Of a stretch of DNA of 46,639 nt, positions 12,351 to 22,342 are shown in pieces. Every line of letters begins with the position of its first letter. Within the stretch, counting starts at the first letter, position 1. The DNA lies in the NCBI GenBank assembly GCA_037176905.1, contig JBBBWG010029621.1, positions 4,016-50,654 of the forward strand, written 5' to 3'. The notes under the pieces are model-generated. The model made no database searches. It was not told where the DNA came from and was given only the letters and a program-made list of their open reading frames with translations. A program made the translations under genes and the position numbers. Origin of the DNA: Azolla pinnata (Eukaryota > Streptophyta > Polypodiopsida > Salviniales > Salviniaceae).

Positions 12351-12464
12351 CAGTGTAGCCATGATAGCTTGGGTCCGGTACCTTGACAGCGAAGATTCGA
12401 GAATGCCGCTGGAGGAGAAGGACGAAATGAGGCAGAAGAAAGGCTTTGGTGGGATGAATTTCAT
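10124..12464 (-). CDS. GSTL: glutathione S-transferase, lambda class (In2-1 type)
   Basis: Lambda GSTs are glutathione-dependent thiol transferases with a catalytic Cys, acting on oxidised or glutathionylated small molecules such as flavonols. Nine exons: 12464-12352, 11763-11695, 11587-11527, 11394-11311, 11207-11109, 10916-10796, 10617-10541, 10441-10334, 10252-10124. All junctions are GT-AG and the phases close to 861 bp (286 aa). Seen: SPNLFDGTTRLYVS, then the thioredoxin-fold active site TCPFAQRPW (Cys68), VPSLEHNGKVKGES (the glutathione-binding cis-Pro/Glu-Ser region), and the helical domain with GPYFLGELSAVDFAYVPF and GRPKLSKW. Residues 1-34 are Ser-rich and hydrophobic like a plastid transit peptide, and a second in-frame ATG (12362) would give a cytosolic MATLFQPAL form. 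An upstream alternative donor at 12382 keeps the frame. The tail after KKHL is about 16 residues longer than usual. A gtgagt string at that point could be a donor to an unseen exon. Confidence 0.9.
10652..10682. repeat. (GT)n microsatellite in GSTL intron
   Basis: A run of about 15 GT units lies in the intron between the 10916-10796 and 10617-10541 exons of GSTL. On the minus strand it is an AC run near the 3' end of that intron, about 35 bp before the acceptor. Confidence 0.9.
12314..12346. repeat. (GA)n microsatellite at the GSTL exon 1 donor
   Basis: About 16 GA units begin immediately inside GSTL intron 1, right after the gtatgt donor at 12351. In the sense direction the intron therefore starts gtatgtctctctct. 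Confidence 0.9.
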
Positions 12465-13661
12465 TCATGCAGGGCTCTGAACGTGGACACCCATATCGCC
12501 CACATCCATTTCCATGACAGAGTTTCTGAAATTCCATCCTGGTACCCCCTTCCTTCCATTCCATTCTCTGGTTTTTCTCATGGAGCCGGATCAAATGGCC
12601 ATCTTGGCGGTGGTTTAGGGTTTCGGGTTTTGGGTTTTGGGATTCAAGTCGTCGAAAATGGGATCTGATCTGCCGCTTGAAGGGGTCTTTATAAACATTG
12701 CAAGTGGTTGTTACAAATAATGATTGTTCGAATCGATGTCCTTAAACTCGTTCATTCTTGTCTAGTTCCAATATTGATCTTATAATCAAAGTTTATCATC
12801 ATCAAGGTTTGTCTTGTTTCCAGAGAGAGAGAAAGATTAGTTGTGTTAGTGACAAAGAATGGCTAGTTGTAGATCAGTCATAGTGGGATCTTTGATTCAT
12901 GCTTGATAATCCTCAACAATTCCATTAGTCTTTACCCCTGGGGAGAAAACAAAGTCCTCAACGTTTGATTCAATCACAAAGCTTTCTGAAAGACCATTGG
13001 TAATCTCAAAGAGCAATGTTAAAAAAAATAGTAACCTTCCCAAGGAAGAAAGTGTATGAAATCTCAAGATCATAACTGATGCAATGTAATACCGGGCCTT
13101 GCCCAATGAATGATCCAGAGTATTGAGCTCATGCTGTTAAATCAATAGGCACCTTCGTATATGAATTGGAGAAATTAACTGACCGATTCCACTCTTTGGA
13201 TATGGTGGACTGGGGAGTATAACATTTAAGCTGCCAAAAATACTCATAAAGAGTTGGTCCCAGNNNNNNNNNNNNNNNNNNNNNNNNNNNNNNNNNNNNN
13301 NNNNNNNNNNNNNNNNNNNNNNNNNNNNNNNNNNNNNNNNNNNNNNNNNNNNNNNNNNNNNNNAAGAGTTGGTCCCAGCCCTGCATTTTCAATAATGAGA
13401 GATGATTCCAATACACTTTTACCATGATATAAACAATAAGAAGAAAAAATTGCCATTGCTGACTACGAGACAACCAGAGAACATTCCCTCAAATTGGCGA
13501 TACAAATATACAATAGCCCACTCGTCGATCAAGTATATACCGATACAGACTGCTATTGGTAAAAAATGAACAGGCTACATTGGGAGGCAAGACAACAACA
13601 TGCCACCAGCCATCTTTCAACTCCACATTCGCCTGGTAACCGCTCATAAACAAGGCTTGCC
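12465..13661. other. GSTL upstream region and RIK 3' flank
   Basis: There is no gene. At 12609-12640 the plus strand reads ggtttagggtttcgggttttggg, so in the GSTL direction there is an AAACCCTAAACC telo-box about 150 bp upstream of the first ATG. The remainder holds the assembly gap and probably the RIK 3' UTR. Confidence 0.5.
13264..13363. other. assembly gap (100 N) with matching flanks
   Basis: There are exactly 100 N. The 15 bases before the gap (AAGAGTTGGTCCCAG) are identical to the 15 bases after it, so the two contig ends overlap. It lies in the RIK 3' flank and does not interrupt any exon. Confidence 0.95.
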
Positions 13662-16600
13662 TCACACAGCCCAAAAGGGCTTTCCATTTGCATAAAGGTT
13701 TTTATTGATACTATTGTTAGCTGAATGGATAGTTTCCTCATCTTCATCTTCATCTTCATCATCATCTTCCCCATATTCAACCAGCTTGATTCCAACTACA
13801 TTTAACCAGCAAAAAATTAACATGTGTGTGTTACATTGCTACATTCAACAAAAAGGCATCTAGATTTCAACACAAAAGAGGAGGACAAAGCAGAACCTGG
13901 TGGACCTGGTTGATGTGCCTTGATATTGGCTGTTGATGGAGAGCTCAGCTTCGATGCTGATGATGTGCACCTGCTTGTTGCATTCATAGAAGGTGTAAAC
14001 GGTTGTGGGGGAGACTTTGGCCTTGGAGGTGGTGGTGGCATGTTACCAGAAGGTGCAGAAGGAACCGTGAGAGGTGGTGGCATGACTGGTTGTTTATATA
14101 CCTGTTGCTCCTTCATACCCATGGTTGCAGCCTGAAAAGTCATAGTAATAGAATGAGGTCAGGAGGCCGAACTTCTACACACCCTGGAGTTTTCCCTAAA
14201 TTCCCTTCTTCTCTTTTGAAGGCTCTCTAGTGATTCCTATGTGAAAAAGATCGTATAATAAAACCAAGCATGGTAAAGAGAGAAATAGACAGGCTGTAAA
14301 TTCATTCAGGAAATTAAAGATATCACAGAAATCAAGTATTTTGATATGAACAAATAGTGGCTGAAAGAATGAATTGTGTAGTTAAAAGGTCATGATGTGG
14401 CTGTATTCAATATACCATGGACCAGTGGAACAGACTGCATCCATTTAAGGATGCAACACCTAATGTTTGACTGAGGCTTTCACAGCCTTCAAGTTCAGAT
14501 ATTGTGGAAAATGACTATATATATCATTAATTTAGCTTAGAATGCATCAGGAAATCCAAATGTACGTATTTTTACTTAGATCCCACTAATCTTGGCTTAC
14601 AAATAGAATGAAAATGATAGAAAACCAAGAAATTACAACATTCAGCTCCATTGCACAAAAACCTATACTCAGTAAAACAAATGTATGGCCATAGAAGCAG
14701 CCAGATACAAGGTATGACTTAAAGAAGCCTTGTTGCCATTACTGCAAGATGGTAGTTATTAATTTGGCAGCAGCATCATGAATCCTGTGTCCTGGAGAAA
14801 TAACCTATCCTAGTAAAACAAATGGTTTGCCAAAGACACAGCCAGACACAAGGAATGCCTGAAAAGGAGGCCTTGATGCAATTACTGCAAAATCGTAATT
14901 ATTTATTTAGGACCTAGCATCATGACTCCTGTGTCCAGAACCACTTAGCATTGACATCTGAATCTCCCAATGAATCCAGCAAACTGATATATTCATTTTG
15001 GTCCTTCATTGGGTCTGCCCTTCACTGCAAGATAATACTCATTGGGTCTAGAATAGCTGGGAATTTGTCTGTGGGTTTAAAATGTGTTAAGACACATAAG
15101 ATGGAGGAATTTGGCATGTTAAGACACATACGATGGGTGGATTTGGCAGCCATAAGCCCTATACTGGTGGTGGATACTTGCCATAAAAATAAAAATAGGC
15201 ATGAGTGATAACTTCTGAACAGAGAATAGTTAGACACTTATGCTCAACATCAACATATTTTTGAAATGTTGGGTAAGAAGCAGGTTCAGTATCATGGTTG
15301 AAAAGTTTTAGATCTTTTTGAAATGTTTTAAGTCACACTAGAGCATTTTTCATAGATCAACTTTTCTGTCATCAGTAACACCCTGTTTCTTGGAAAATTT
15401 CCCTCCATTAGCAAGGTGTCTGTTCCACCCTACAGCTATTAGGAATTCCACATTTAGACTGGCTTATCACAATTGCTAATAAGATGAATCTCCTTTAATC
15501 CTTCAATGTATCATGGTTGAAACGTTTTAGACATTTTTGAAATTTTGAGGTAAGAAGTAGGTGGCAACGATACGTTGGTTTGTGATGCTGTGATATAAGT
15601 GGGACATAATTTCATGAAATAATGATCTGGATGAGACTGACTTGCCAAGTTAAGATATGGGACTTGGGAGAACACAATTTCATGCAAGTTAAGAATGTAA
15701 AATAACAACCAGAAACTTTGAGACGATATAAATACAGAAAAAATAATTGCGGCCCAGCACTACTCTTGAGTTTCTGCATATAACAGTTGATGTTCAATTC
15801 TCACAGAGCGTTTGCCAAATAGTACCTGAACAACTGAAGGTTCATTTTTCCCAGCTGGCAACTCCTGAAACTTACGACGCTGCTTTTCTTGCTTCTCGAT
15901 TTGACATGTCGTGCTTGTCAAAGGTTTCTTGTCTGTTTCAGGCTGCAGAGGAGGCAAGGACAGCTGAACAGAAGATTGAGTCGCTGGCGATCGTTGCAAA
16001 GCAAGAGCAACTTGCTGCAAGGGAGAAGCTTGAGGATATAATCCAGTATATGCACTATAACCTGCTCCAGAGGCCTGAGGATATATTCCATAACTTTGAT
16101 GTGGATAAATTTGAACAGGCCCTGCTGCAAACGCTGGTGTGGACATTGCTGTATACGGCGATGGAGGAATCACATTAGCTTCAATATTTGGCTTTGTTTG
16201 TTGACCTACAGGCAATTTATCTGATCCAGCCATAGTTTTTTCTACATCAGCCAAAAGTTGCCTTGGGGGGGGCACAGCACTGTAGCTTTTGATAGATCCT
16301 ACCCTGTATTTCAATGGCAGAAGTGCGTGTTAAACCAGATAAATACCATACAAGTAAATGCTATGTCTTTGAAAACATGAAGGGAAAAACTCTGAACGAG
16401 CCCAGACTTTTCTTTACTCTGTTTCTTATTTGATAAGTGCATTCTGGAATGCTATTCGATGATTGATAAACTTAACTCCTTTTTTTTCATTGATTTGGAG
16501 AAGAACTGAAAACTGGGGGTTAGAAGAAAATAAAGAAAATGGGATTATTGCATTCACCTATTGACACTTGTATCTATTGTAGGAATGATTGGTACAGTTA

Positions 16601-19600
16601 AAGCATTTGGCGGTGCAACCGGAATCGTTGGTATGCTCCCTTGTTCTAGGTTACCTCCAACTTGAAGAGAAGGCTGCAAATTGCAAGACACAGGAGGGGG
16701 AAAGTAAGGAGGCCTGGATAAAAAGAGAAGGGTAGATAGGTTTAGACCAGCTTCCACACTTAAAGCAATGCTAAAAGGTTCACAAATGTACAATTATAGC
16801 CTAATAATATTTCAGCAGTACATAAGAGTCTTCCAAACTTCATTCAAGTAAAAGAAAAAGATGGTTTTTGTGCAGTTATACTTTTAAAGAGCCACCTTAC
16901 CTAGGTCCTATAAGCTCCACTCGGATAGTTTCAAGAAGGTGTTCAGCAAGACTCCGAGCATCATCTAAACTCTTGGCATTGTCTGCTGAAATGAAAAGGT
17001 GGAGCGGCTGAGGAATGTCTGCATAATCAGAAAGCAACATATGATATAAGATGTGGGATGAATGGCCATCTGCACGATAAATGTTGAAGCTTTTCAACTA
17101 CCACTACTTGGAGCAAGTCTTATACCTTCAGTTGAAAGAGTTTCACAACTACCTCCTTTAACAAGAACCGATGCTCCTGTTTCATTCATGATGTGATTTA
17201 TAAACTGATCCTGCAGGTATACAGAAGCCAACCCCAGGCCAGCACACAGAACAAGAAACAATTTCTCCCAAAACATGTGGAGATGTCAGGCAAAGTCAAA
17301 AAGATATTTAAAATTACAGAACTAACATAAAAGAGAGCATGCTTATTGCATGGAATAACCCTGATCCACTTCATAAGGTCAATACAGCTTTGCATGCATA
17401 CATCGACTTAAAGATAATAATTTCATTAGGTCTATGCATATTTACATGCATACATCATCTTGAAGATATTAAACTTACATTAGGACCTCGAATCCGCTTG
17501 ACAAGATCAAGATGTGGACCGGCTTCAAAATCCACAAAGATGACTGTGCTTAATGGAGATGCCTGTCAAAAGATAAACTTTACAAAAAGTTTGATAGACC
17601 AATAAAAAATAAGAAAGGCCATGCAGATGCAAAGAAAAGGTTGTATACATAGAAAGAACCCTGATTTACACAAGATGTTACATATAAAGAGAAAGCATCA
17701 GGTACTACACCCCTAATGTTTGGCGACCCTGCTTCAACATTTCATCTACTAGGGCAGCAGCTTGATCAACAGCTCTAATTCTTTCAGCTGTATCTTTAAG
17801 CTGCAAAGAGAGAGAGAAATATCACTGTTGATGATTCTAACTGAAACAATAGCCAAACAACTTCTAAATATTCTGCTTTCTTCTCATTCTTTGGCTCACA
17901 AACTGCCAAAGTTTTATATATTTCCCCAAAGGTCCATGCCTAACCACCAAAAGGACAAGTGACAATGTAACTCCATCAATTACACTGAGAAATCTTCACC
18001 ATTCATTCTCCCCCTTTTGGTGGTCAACCAACGGCGTTTAGAAAAATGATGAAGATGCAAGGATGTAGATACATAAACTTAAGGGCCATTCAAATTTACA
18101 AACTTTACATGCACGCCTGCTGATATGTGCAAATATAAAGGCTTCTCCTGATCTGCAATTCCATTAGGCGGCTTGTACTTGCCTCTAAATTCAAAGAAAC
18201 ACAACAGCAACGTCAGAAATAAAGTTATATCAGCTCTGCCATGCCTATTGCACAATCAAAGGGCTATGTAACATGTACAGAACAACTATGTATAACCACC
18301 TTGTTATGACGACTGCACCAGTTTTTGACTGGATCTGAAGGAAGTAATATGTTAGCAATCCTGATAAACAAACAACTGCAAGCAGATAAATCCTGAAAAT
18401 GAAGAATACTGCACCTCTTCTTGCGTCTGACGTTTAGTTAGTTTGGATCGTATACTAGGTTCTGCATCATTAATAACAATTTCCCTCGCAATAAGCTCAT
18501 CCTGTATCTTAGTTTGAGGTAACAGACCTTTAGTAGCCAAATCCTAGAATAGCAAATGAAGCAAAATAAGTTCCCCATACTAAGTGCTATGAGATGGATA
18601 GGTTAACAAAGCTCCACCAAAGCTGAGTAGCCACTACATCATGGAAGGGTTATACTCAATTGTTCATTGTTATGTCTTACAAAAGTAGCCCTCATGAGAC
18701 CTGATTTATCTTTTGAACAATTGCCACAGCATTTTGCTGCACACTTGGCAGGAGTGAAGGAATCTGTGCGCATGTTGCCGTGGTCACAGCTGGATATATA
18801 CCAACAAGAGGTGGGAAAACTCCTGGAAGCACATTCCCTGGAACAGAAGGCAATAAGTCTGGCATTGCTGCTGCTGCCGACAAAACAAACTCAGCAGGCT
18901 GGTCCCATTTTCGTTTCTTCCTGAAATTTTCACCCATAAAAATAATAGATGTCACTCCTTTTATATTTATATTATGCAACAATTCCAAAAACCCATGAAT
19001 TTTCTTAAGGCCCCTAGGTCTTTATTACTCTCAAATACTCTTAGTTACTCTCCACCAACATTGAGATATGCTATTTGAGTAATTAAATGCACAACCCATC
19101 CCCTTTTCTATCCTACGAGCTATTTGAGCAATCATATAGTCGATTCTTTCTCCTTCACTCCTTCTTGAGATTTAAGTGGCACTTAGGAAATAAACAGAAC
19201 ATAATGTGGTGGGAGAAAACAACAATCTACTACTGGCCAAATGTGAAAAAATAAATACAAGCTGCTTATCCTCAATTAGCACCAATCCAATATGTCCATT
19301 AAAATTTATCCATTGATATAGATTTGAAACTGGCAGAATACGAATTATTAACACAGATAAGATAAGTCCAATGACAGGTGGACTAAAAAGGAATACTGCT
19401 GCAAGATATGTAAAACTTGCCCTTGTATTTTGATACGTCCTTACTTAAAACATTCATATATAGACTACAAATGTGAATTTCCGAAAACATACGAGTTGTC
19501 TTATTATTAATCTCTGTAAGAAAAATATATTTTACAGTTTACTATTGAGTTCCATGGGAGGCAATCTAGAAATCTAAATTGTCAACCTTTCACAAAACGG

Positions 19601-20419
19601 TTTATTATTGATTTAATAATCCAGCATGTCTTGGGCCTAAATCTAAAGTTCCCTGGTGACTAGACTAAAAATGTGGACTCCGACAACCATAAAAGTTGCT
19701 CAATTCTTGATTCCTCCTCTATCAATTCTAAAGTTCCCTGGTAACTAGACTAAAAATGTGGACTCCGACGACCATAAAAGTTGCTCAATTCTTGATCTAA
19801 GATGTCCAACTTGAAAACTCCTCCTCTATCCTAATCCTGATTTACAAATTCCATACATGATTATATACATACAAAGTGTGAACGGATTTTGCAAGTATGA
19901 TCGTCGACATATATATACATAAATGCATACAAAGAGTAATCAAGTTATGAGTTGCTCAAGAAATGTTCCACATGATAAGCTCTCCTATTCCTCGTCCTGA
20001 TAAAAAAAAATTCATACATGGTGAAGTATGCAAAGAATTCATACGATCAGTGTTGACGTGATAATATACATACACACGTGCATACAAATGTGTACCAATA
20101 CATCAATGATCCCAAAACCCGTCCGACATAAAGCTCTGACTTCAAAGTTTGGCATTTTGACACCTGAAAAACCAAACTTTTGCCCCGTTTTCATATCGAG
20201 CATAGGTTGGATTTATGATTATCGTGAATTAATTCGAAGCAGGCTCTGAGAAAGCATTTTACGGGCATGCTAAAACGCACAGCAGATCAGAAATCGAAAT
20301 AAATAAACAAATAACAAACGGAAGAAAAAAATTGTAGACGGCGGTTACCTTTGCCTGGTGGTAGAGGCGCTTGAATCCGCGTTTTCCCGTACAACGGCAG
20401 TTGCAGCTTCTTCTGTCAT
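13662..20419 (-). CDS. RIK: protein RIK (KH-domain, ROUGH SHEATH2-interacting)
   Basis: Plant relative of animal KHDC4/BLOM7. The maize and Arabidopsis proteins bind the MYB factor RS2/AS1 and are linked to KNOX gene silencing; the KH fold suggests RNA binding in the nucleus. Thirteen exons, all GT-AG: 20419-20349, 18920-18701, 18543-18415, 18334-18300, 18184-18109, 17800-17711, 17562-17479, 17210-17126, 17018-16901, 16713-16558, 16303-15826, 14131-13897, 13795-13662. They sum to 1,911 bp (636 aa). Order in the protein: acidic/Ala start, KKRKWDQPAE (nuclear-signal-like and KHDC4-like), ELIAREIVINDAEPSIR and KLTKRQTQEE (about 115-140), the KH region 140-300 (GAVVITRGKYKPPNG; DQFINHIMNETGASVL; QPLHLFISADNAKSLDDA), then a Pro/Gln-rich half with YSAVPPPRQLLADVE, a Pro-rich stretch, [17 protein letters not shown] and the family-type end KPFWAV. 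The start is the only ATG in exon 1 giving MTEEAATAVV. Confidence 0.93.
14132..15825 (-). other. RIK intron 11 with internal duplications
   Basis: This 1.7-kb intron contains a diverged tandem duplication: 14671-14796 and 14812-14937 share the words agtaaaacaaatg, cagccagayacaagg, attactgcaaratcg, and catcatgaaTCCTGTGTCC. A second pair around tatcatggttgaaa-gttttaga lies near 15292 and 15509. No coding sequence is seen in it. Confidence 0.75.
18921..20348 (-). other. RIK intron 1
   Basis: This 1.4-kb AT-rich intron carries a recent direct duplication with a period of about 85 bp: tctaaagttccctgg...gctcaattcttgat occurs at 19642 and again at 19727 with only a few differences. Nothing else is recognised. 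Confidence 0.75.
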
Positions 20420-20589
20420 CGCCGAGAGAAAGAGATCAAAAGGAAGGAAAATCAGAAAGATGTCGTAAGGGAGGGGAAGAATGGGCGAAGGCGGCTCTCT
20501 CTGTGTAGAGGATGTCTGCCCACGGAGCTTCGCACAAGATTGCAGCAGAGATGCGAGGCACCAAAACAACGAGACCCTCCTTTCTACAA

Positions 20590-20850
20590 TCGCCCACATA
20601 CGGTCCTACAGATCGCCCACATACGGTATACCCCTCTCACAAGTTACAAACCGTACACATACCGTATACCCCTCTACAAATCGCCCGCATACCGTATACC
20701 CTCGTATTGATACGATCGCCCACATACGGTATACCCCTCTCACAAGTTACAAATCGTATACATACGGTATATCGCCCACATACCGTATATCCCTCGTATT
20801 GATATGATCACCCGCATACCGTATACCCCTCATTTTGCTATACTAGATGT
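20590..20850. repeat. near-palindromic repeat cluster upstream of RIK
   Basis: The word CGCCCACATACGGT and its variant CCGCATACCGTATACC recur near 20591, 20614, 20692, 20717, 20773 and 20811, joined by CCCTCTCACAAGTTACAAA or CCCTCGTATTGATA. ATACGGTAT and ATACCGTAT are reverse complements of each other, and GGTATACC is a perfect palindrome. The cluster starts about 170 bp upstream of the RIK ATG. Decayed copies continue to about 20960. Confidence 0.8.
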
Positions 20851-20960
20851 CTCTGCCCACATACGAAATACCTCTCATATTGCTTCAATCGCCCACAGAC
20901 AGAATACGGCTCGTATGCTACAATCGTTCATTGTATGTGGGTGACGATTGTACCCTTGTA

Positions 20961-21450
20961 TTGTCTACACTTGCGCGTATAGAAGGTATATCCCTCGGTT
21001 TTACTATGATTCCCTACATCATGAAATATACCTATGTTGGGTGGGAGCATGGTTAAAACTAACTTGATGAGGAGGGATTACTACCTTCCAACCTCATATT
21101 AACTTTGGGATTAGGGACCCAAAATTAAACTTTAGATGAGAGAGAGAGAGTGAGTGAGAATGAAAAGTGTTTGATTATTTGAGGTACTTAGGCATATGAT
21201 ATATTTGAAACTTAAGAAATGGGTTTTTATTTGATAACCTTTTTAGAGTATCTCAACATATTTGTAAAATAAGAAGAAAGTTGATTTGACAATTTTCACA
21301 GTTCTGTTGTATGTGAACTTTGTCTCCAAATGAGTTAGATTTATGTTGTTTTGTATCATAGTACCTTGCTACTTTTGAAGAAGTTTTGATAGCAAGGGTT
21401 TTGTGTATTGTCATGTTGTTTTAATATAAACAAGCATTTACCGAAAAAAA
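20961..21450. other. intergenic, nothing recognised
   Basis: AT-rich sequence with a short GAGA run near 21138-21150 and no gene, domain or array visible. Confidence 0.4.
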
Positions 21451-21454
21451 AGTC

Positions 21455-21590
21455 TTTCCACTCAATAGCTGTTACACTTGAGTTAGGGCTTTGATGCCCA
21501 ACAACAATCAACATATCATCCACATAGAGGTGCTAAACCTAAATTTTTTTATACCACCATTTGGGCGTCGGTTTGAGACTGAGAATCTAG
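21455..21590 (-). mobile_element. Ty1-copia reverse transcriptase relic
   Basis: On the minus strand one frame reads LKPTPKWWYKKI, a clear echo of the copia RT block LKQxPRQWYKKF. It is followed in the same frame, after stops and an apparent loss of about 35 residues, by LYVDDMLIVVG, the RT catalytic YVDD block. Both landmarks are in the right order but too close together, so this is a decayed, internally deleted fragment. No LTRs are seen beside it. Confidence 0.55.
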
Positions 21591-22342
21591 ATGTGTTTTT
21601 AGCAAGGCAGCATGAAACCTTCAAGTATGTCGATGATTGTACGATTCCCAGAATAGCCAAAGCTCTGAATTATAAAAACACTATATTTCAAACAAACCAT
21701 GCCTTTTTGGAGGTGGTTTTAGAATACTGGCCTTATGGCAATTACCAGCATTATGAATCGATAATCACTGTTACAAATCAAATGGTTTACGGATGTTGGC
21801 GCTGTAATCAACCCATATGATTGGACAGCATTACCTTTGAAGCTGCGATCACACCATGGTCGAATGGAATCAATTTAGGCAGGCCTAACCCCATACATAG
21901 CTGGTTACAATGGGCATTTTCCATCAAATTCCTGCACTCATTCTCTGATTCGATCCCCTTTCTCAGACATGTCTCGAGAGGAATCAAACTCTTTCATCAA
22001 GATTACTGTATCTTTACTGTTGTAGTTATCTGACATTAACAGACTCAAAATATTCAAAATAGTGTAACATACTGCTCTGTTTATGTATGTCATTCAGCAT
22101 TTGGGAGGATTATATATATATATATATATGCTTACTTCTTGGAAAAATACCAGACAGGAACTTCGTTTCGGCAGCGGCAGCCTGCACATACAATAACAAT
22201 CACAGTGCAAGCCTCAGCATTCCCACATCTGGGAATTTAAGAGAAGGATATATGCCATTTTTTTGCTTTCTGGGAGAGGAAAAAACAAAGTCCGCAAGCT
22301 AGATTTAGCAAAGTCTCAATTGCTACACATCTCTGTTTCCTT
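21591..22342. other. intergenic and RPA49 3' flank
   Basis: Plus-strand frames at 21491-21820 and 21821-22033 are open but match nothing I know. The first overlaps the copia relic antisense. The stretch next to 22342 should hold the RPA49 3' UTR. A TA dinucleotide run lies at about 22112-22128. Confidence 0.4.

Noticed and set aside
13129-13473. Minus frame running through the N block
   Set aside because: Half of it is unknown bases, and the flanks are noncoding RIK 3' sequence.
15747-16178. 143-codon plus frame
   Set aside because: Antisense of RIK exon 11, which is conserved in the minus frame (YSAVPPPRQLLADVE).
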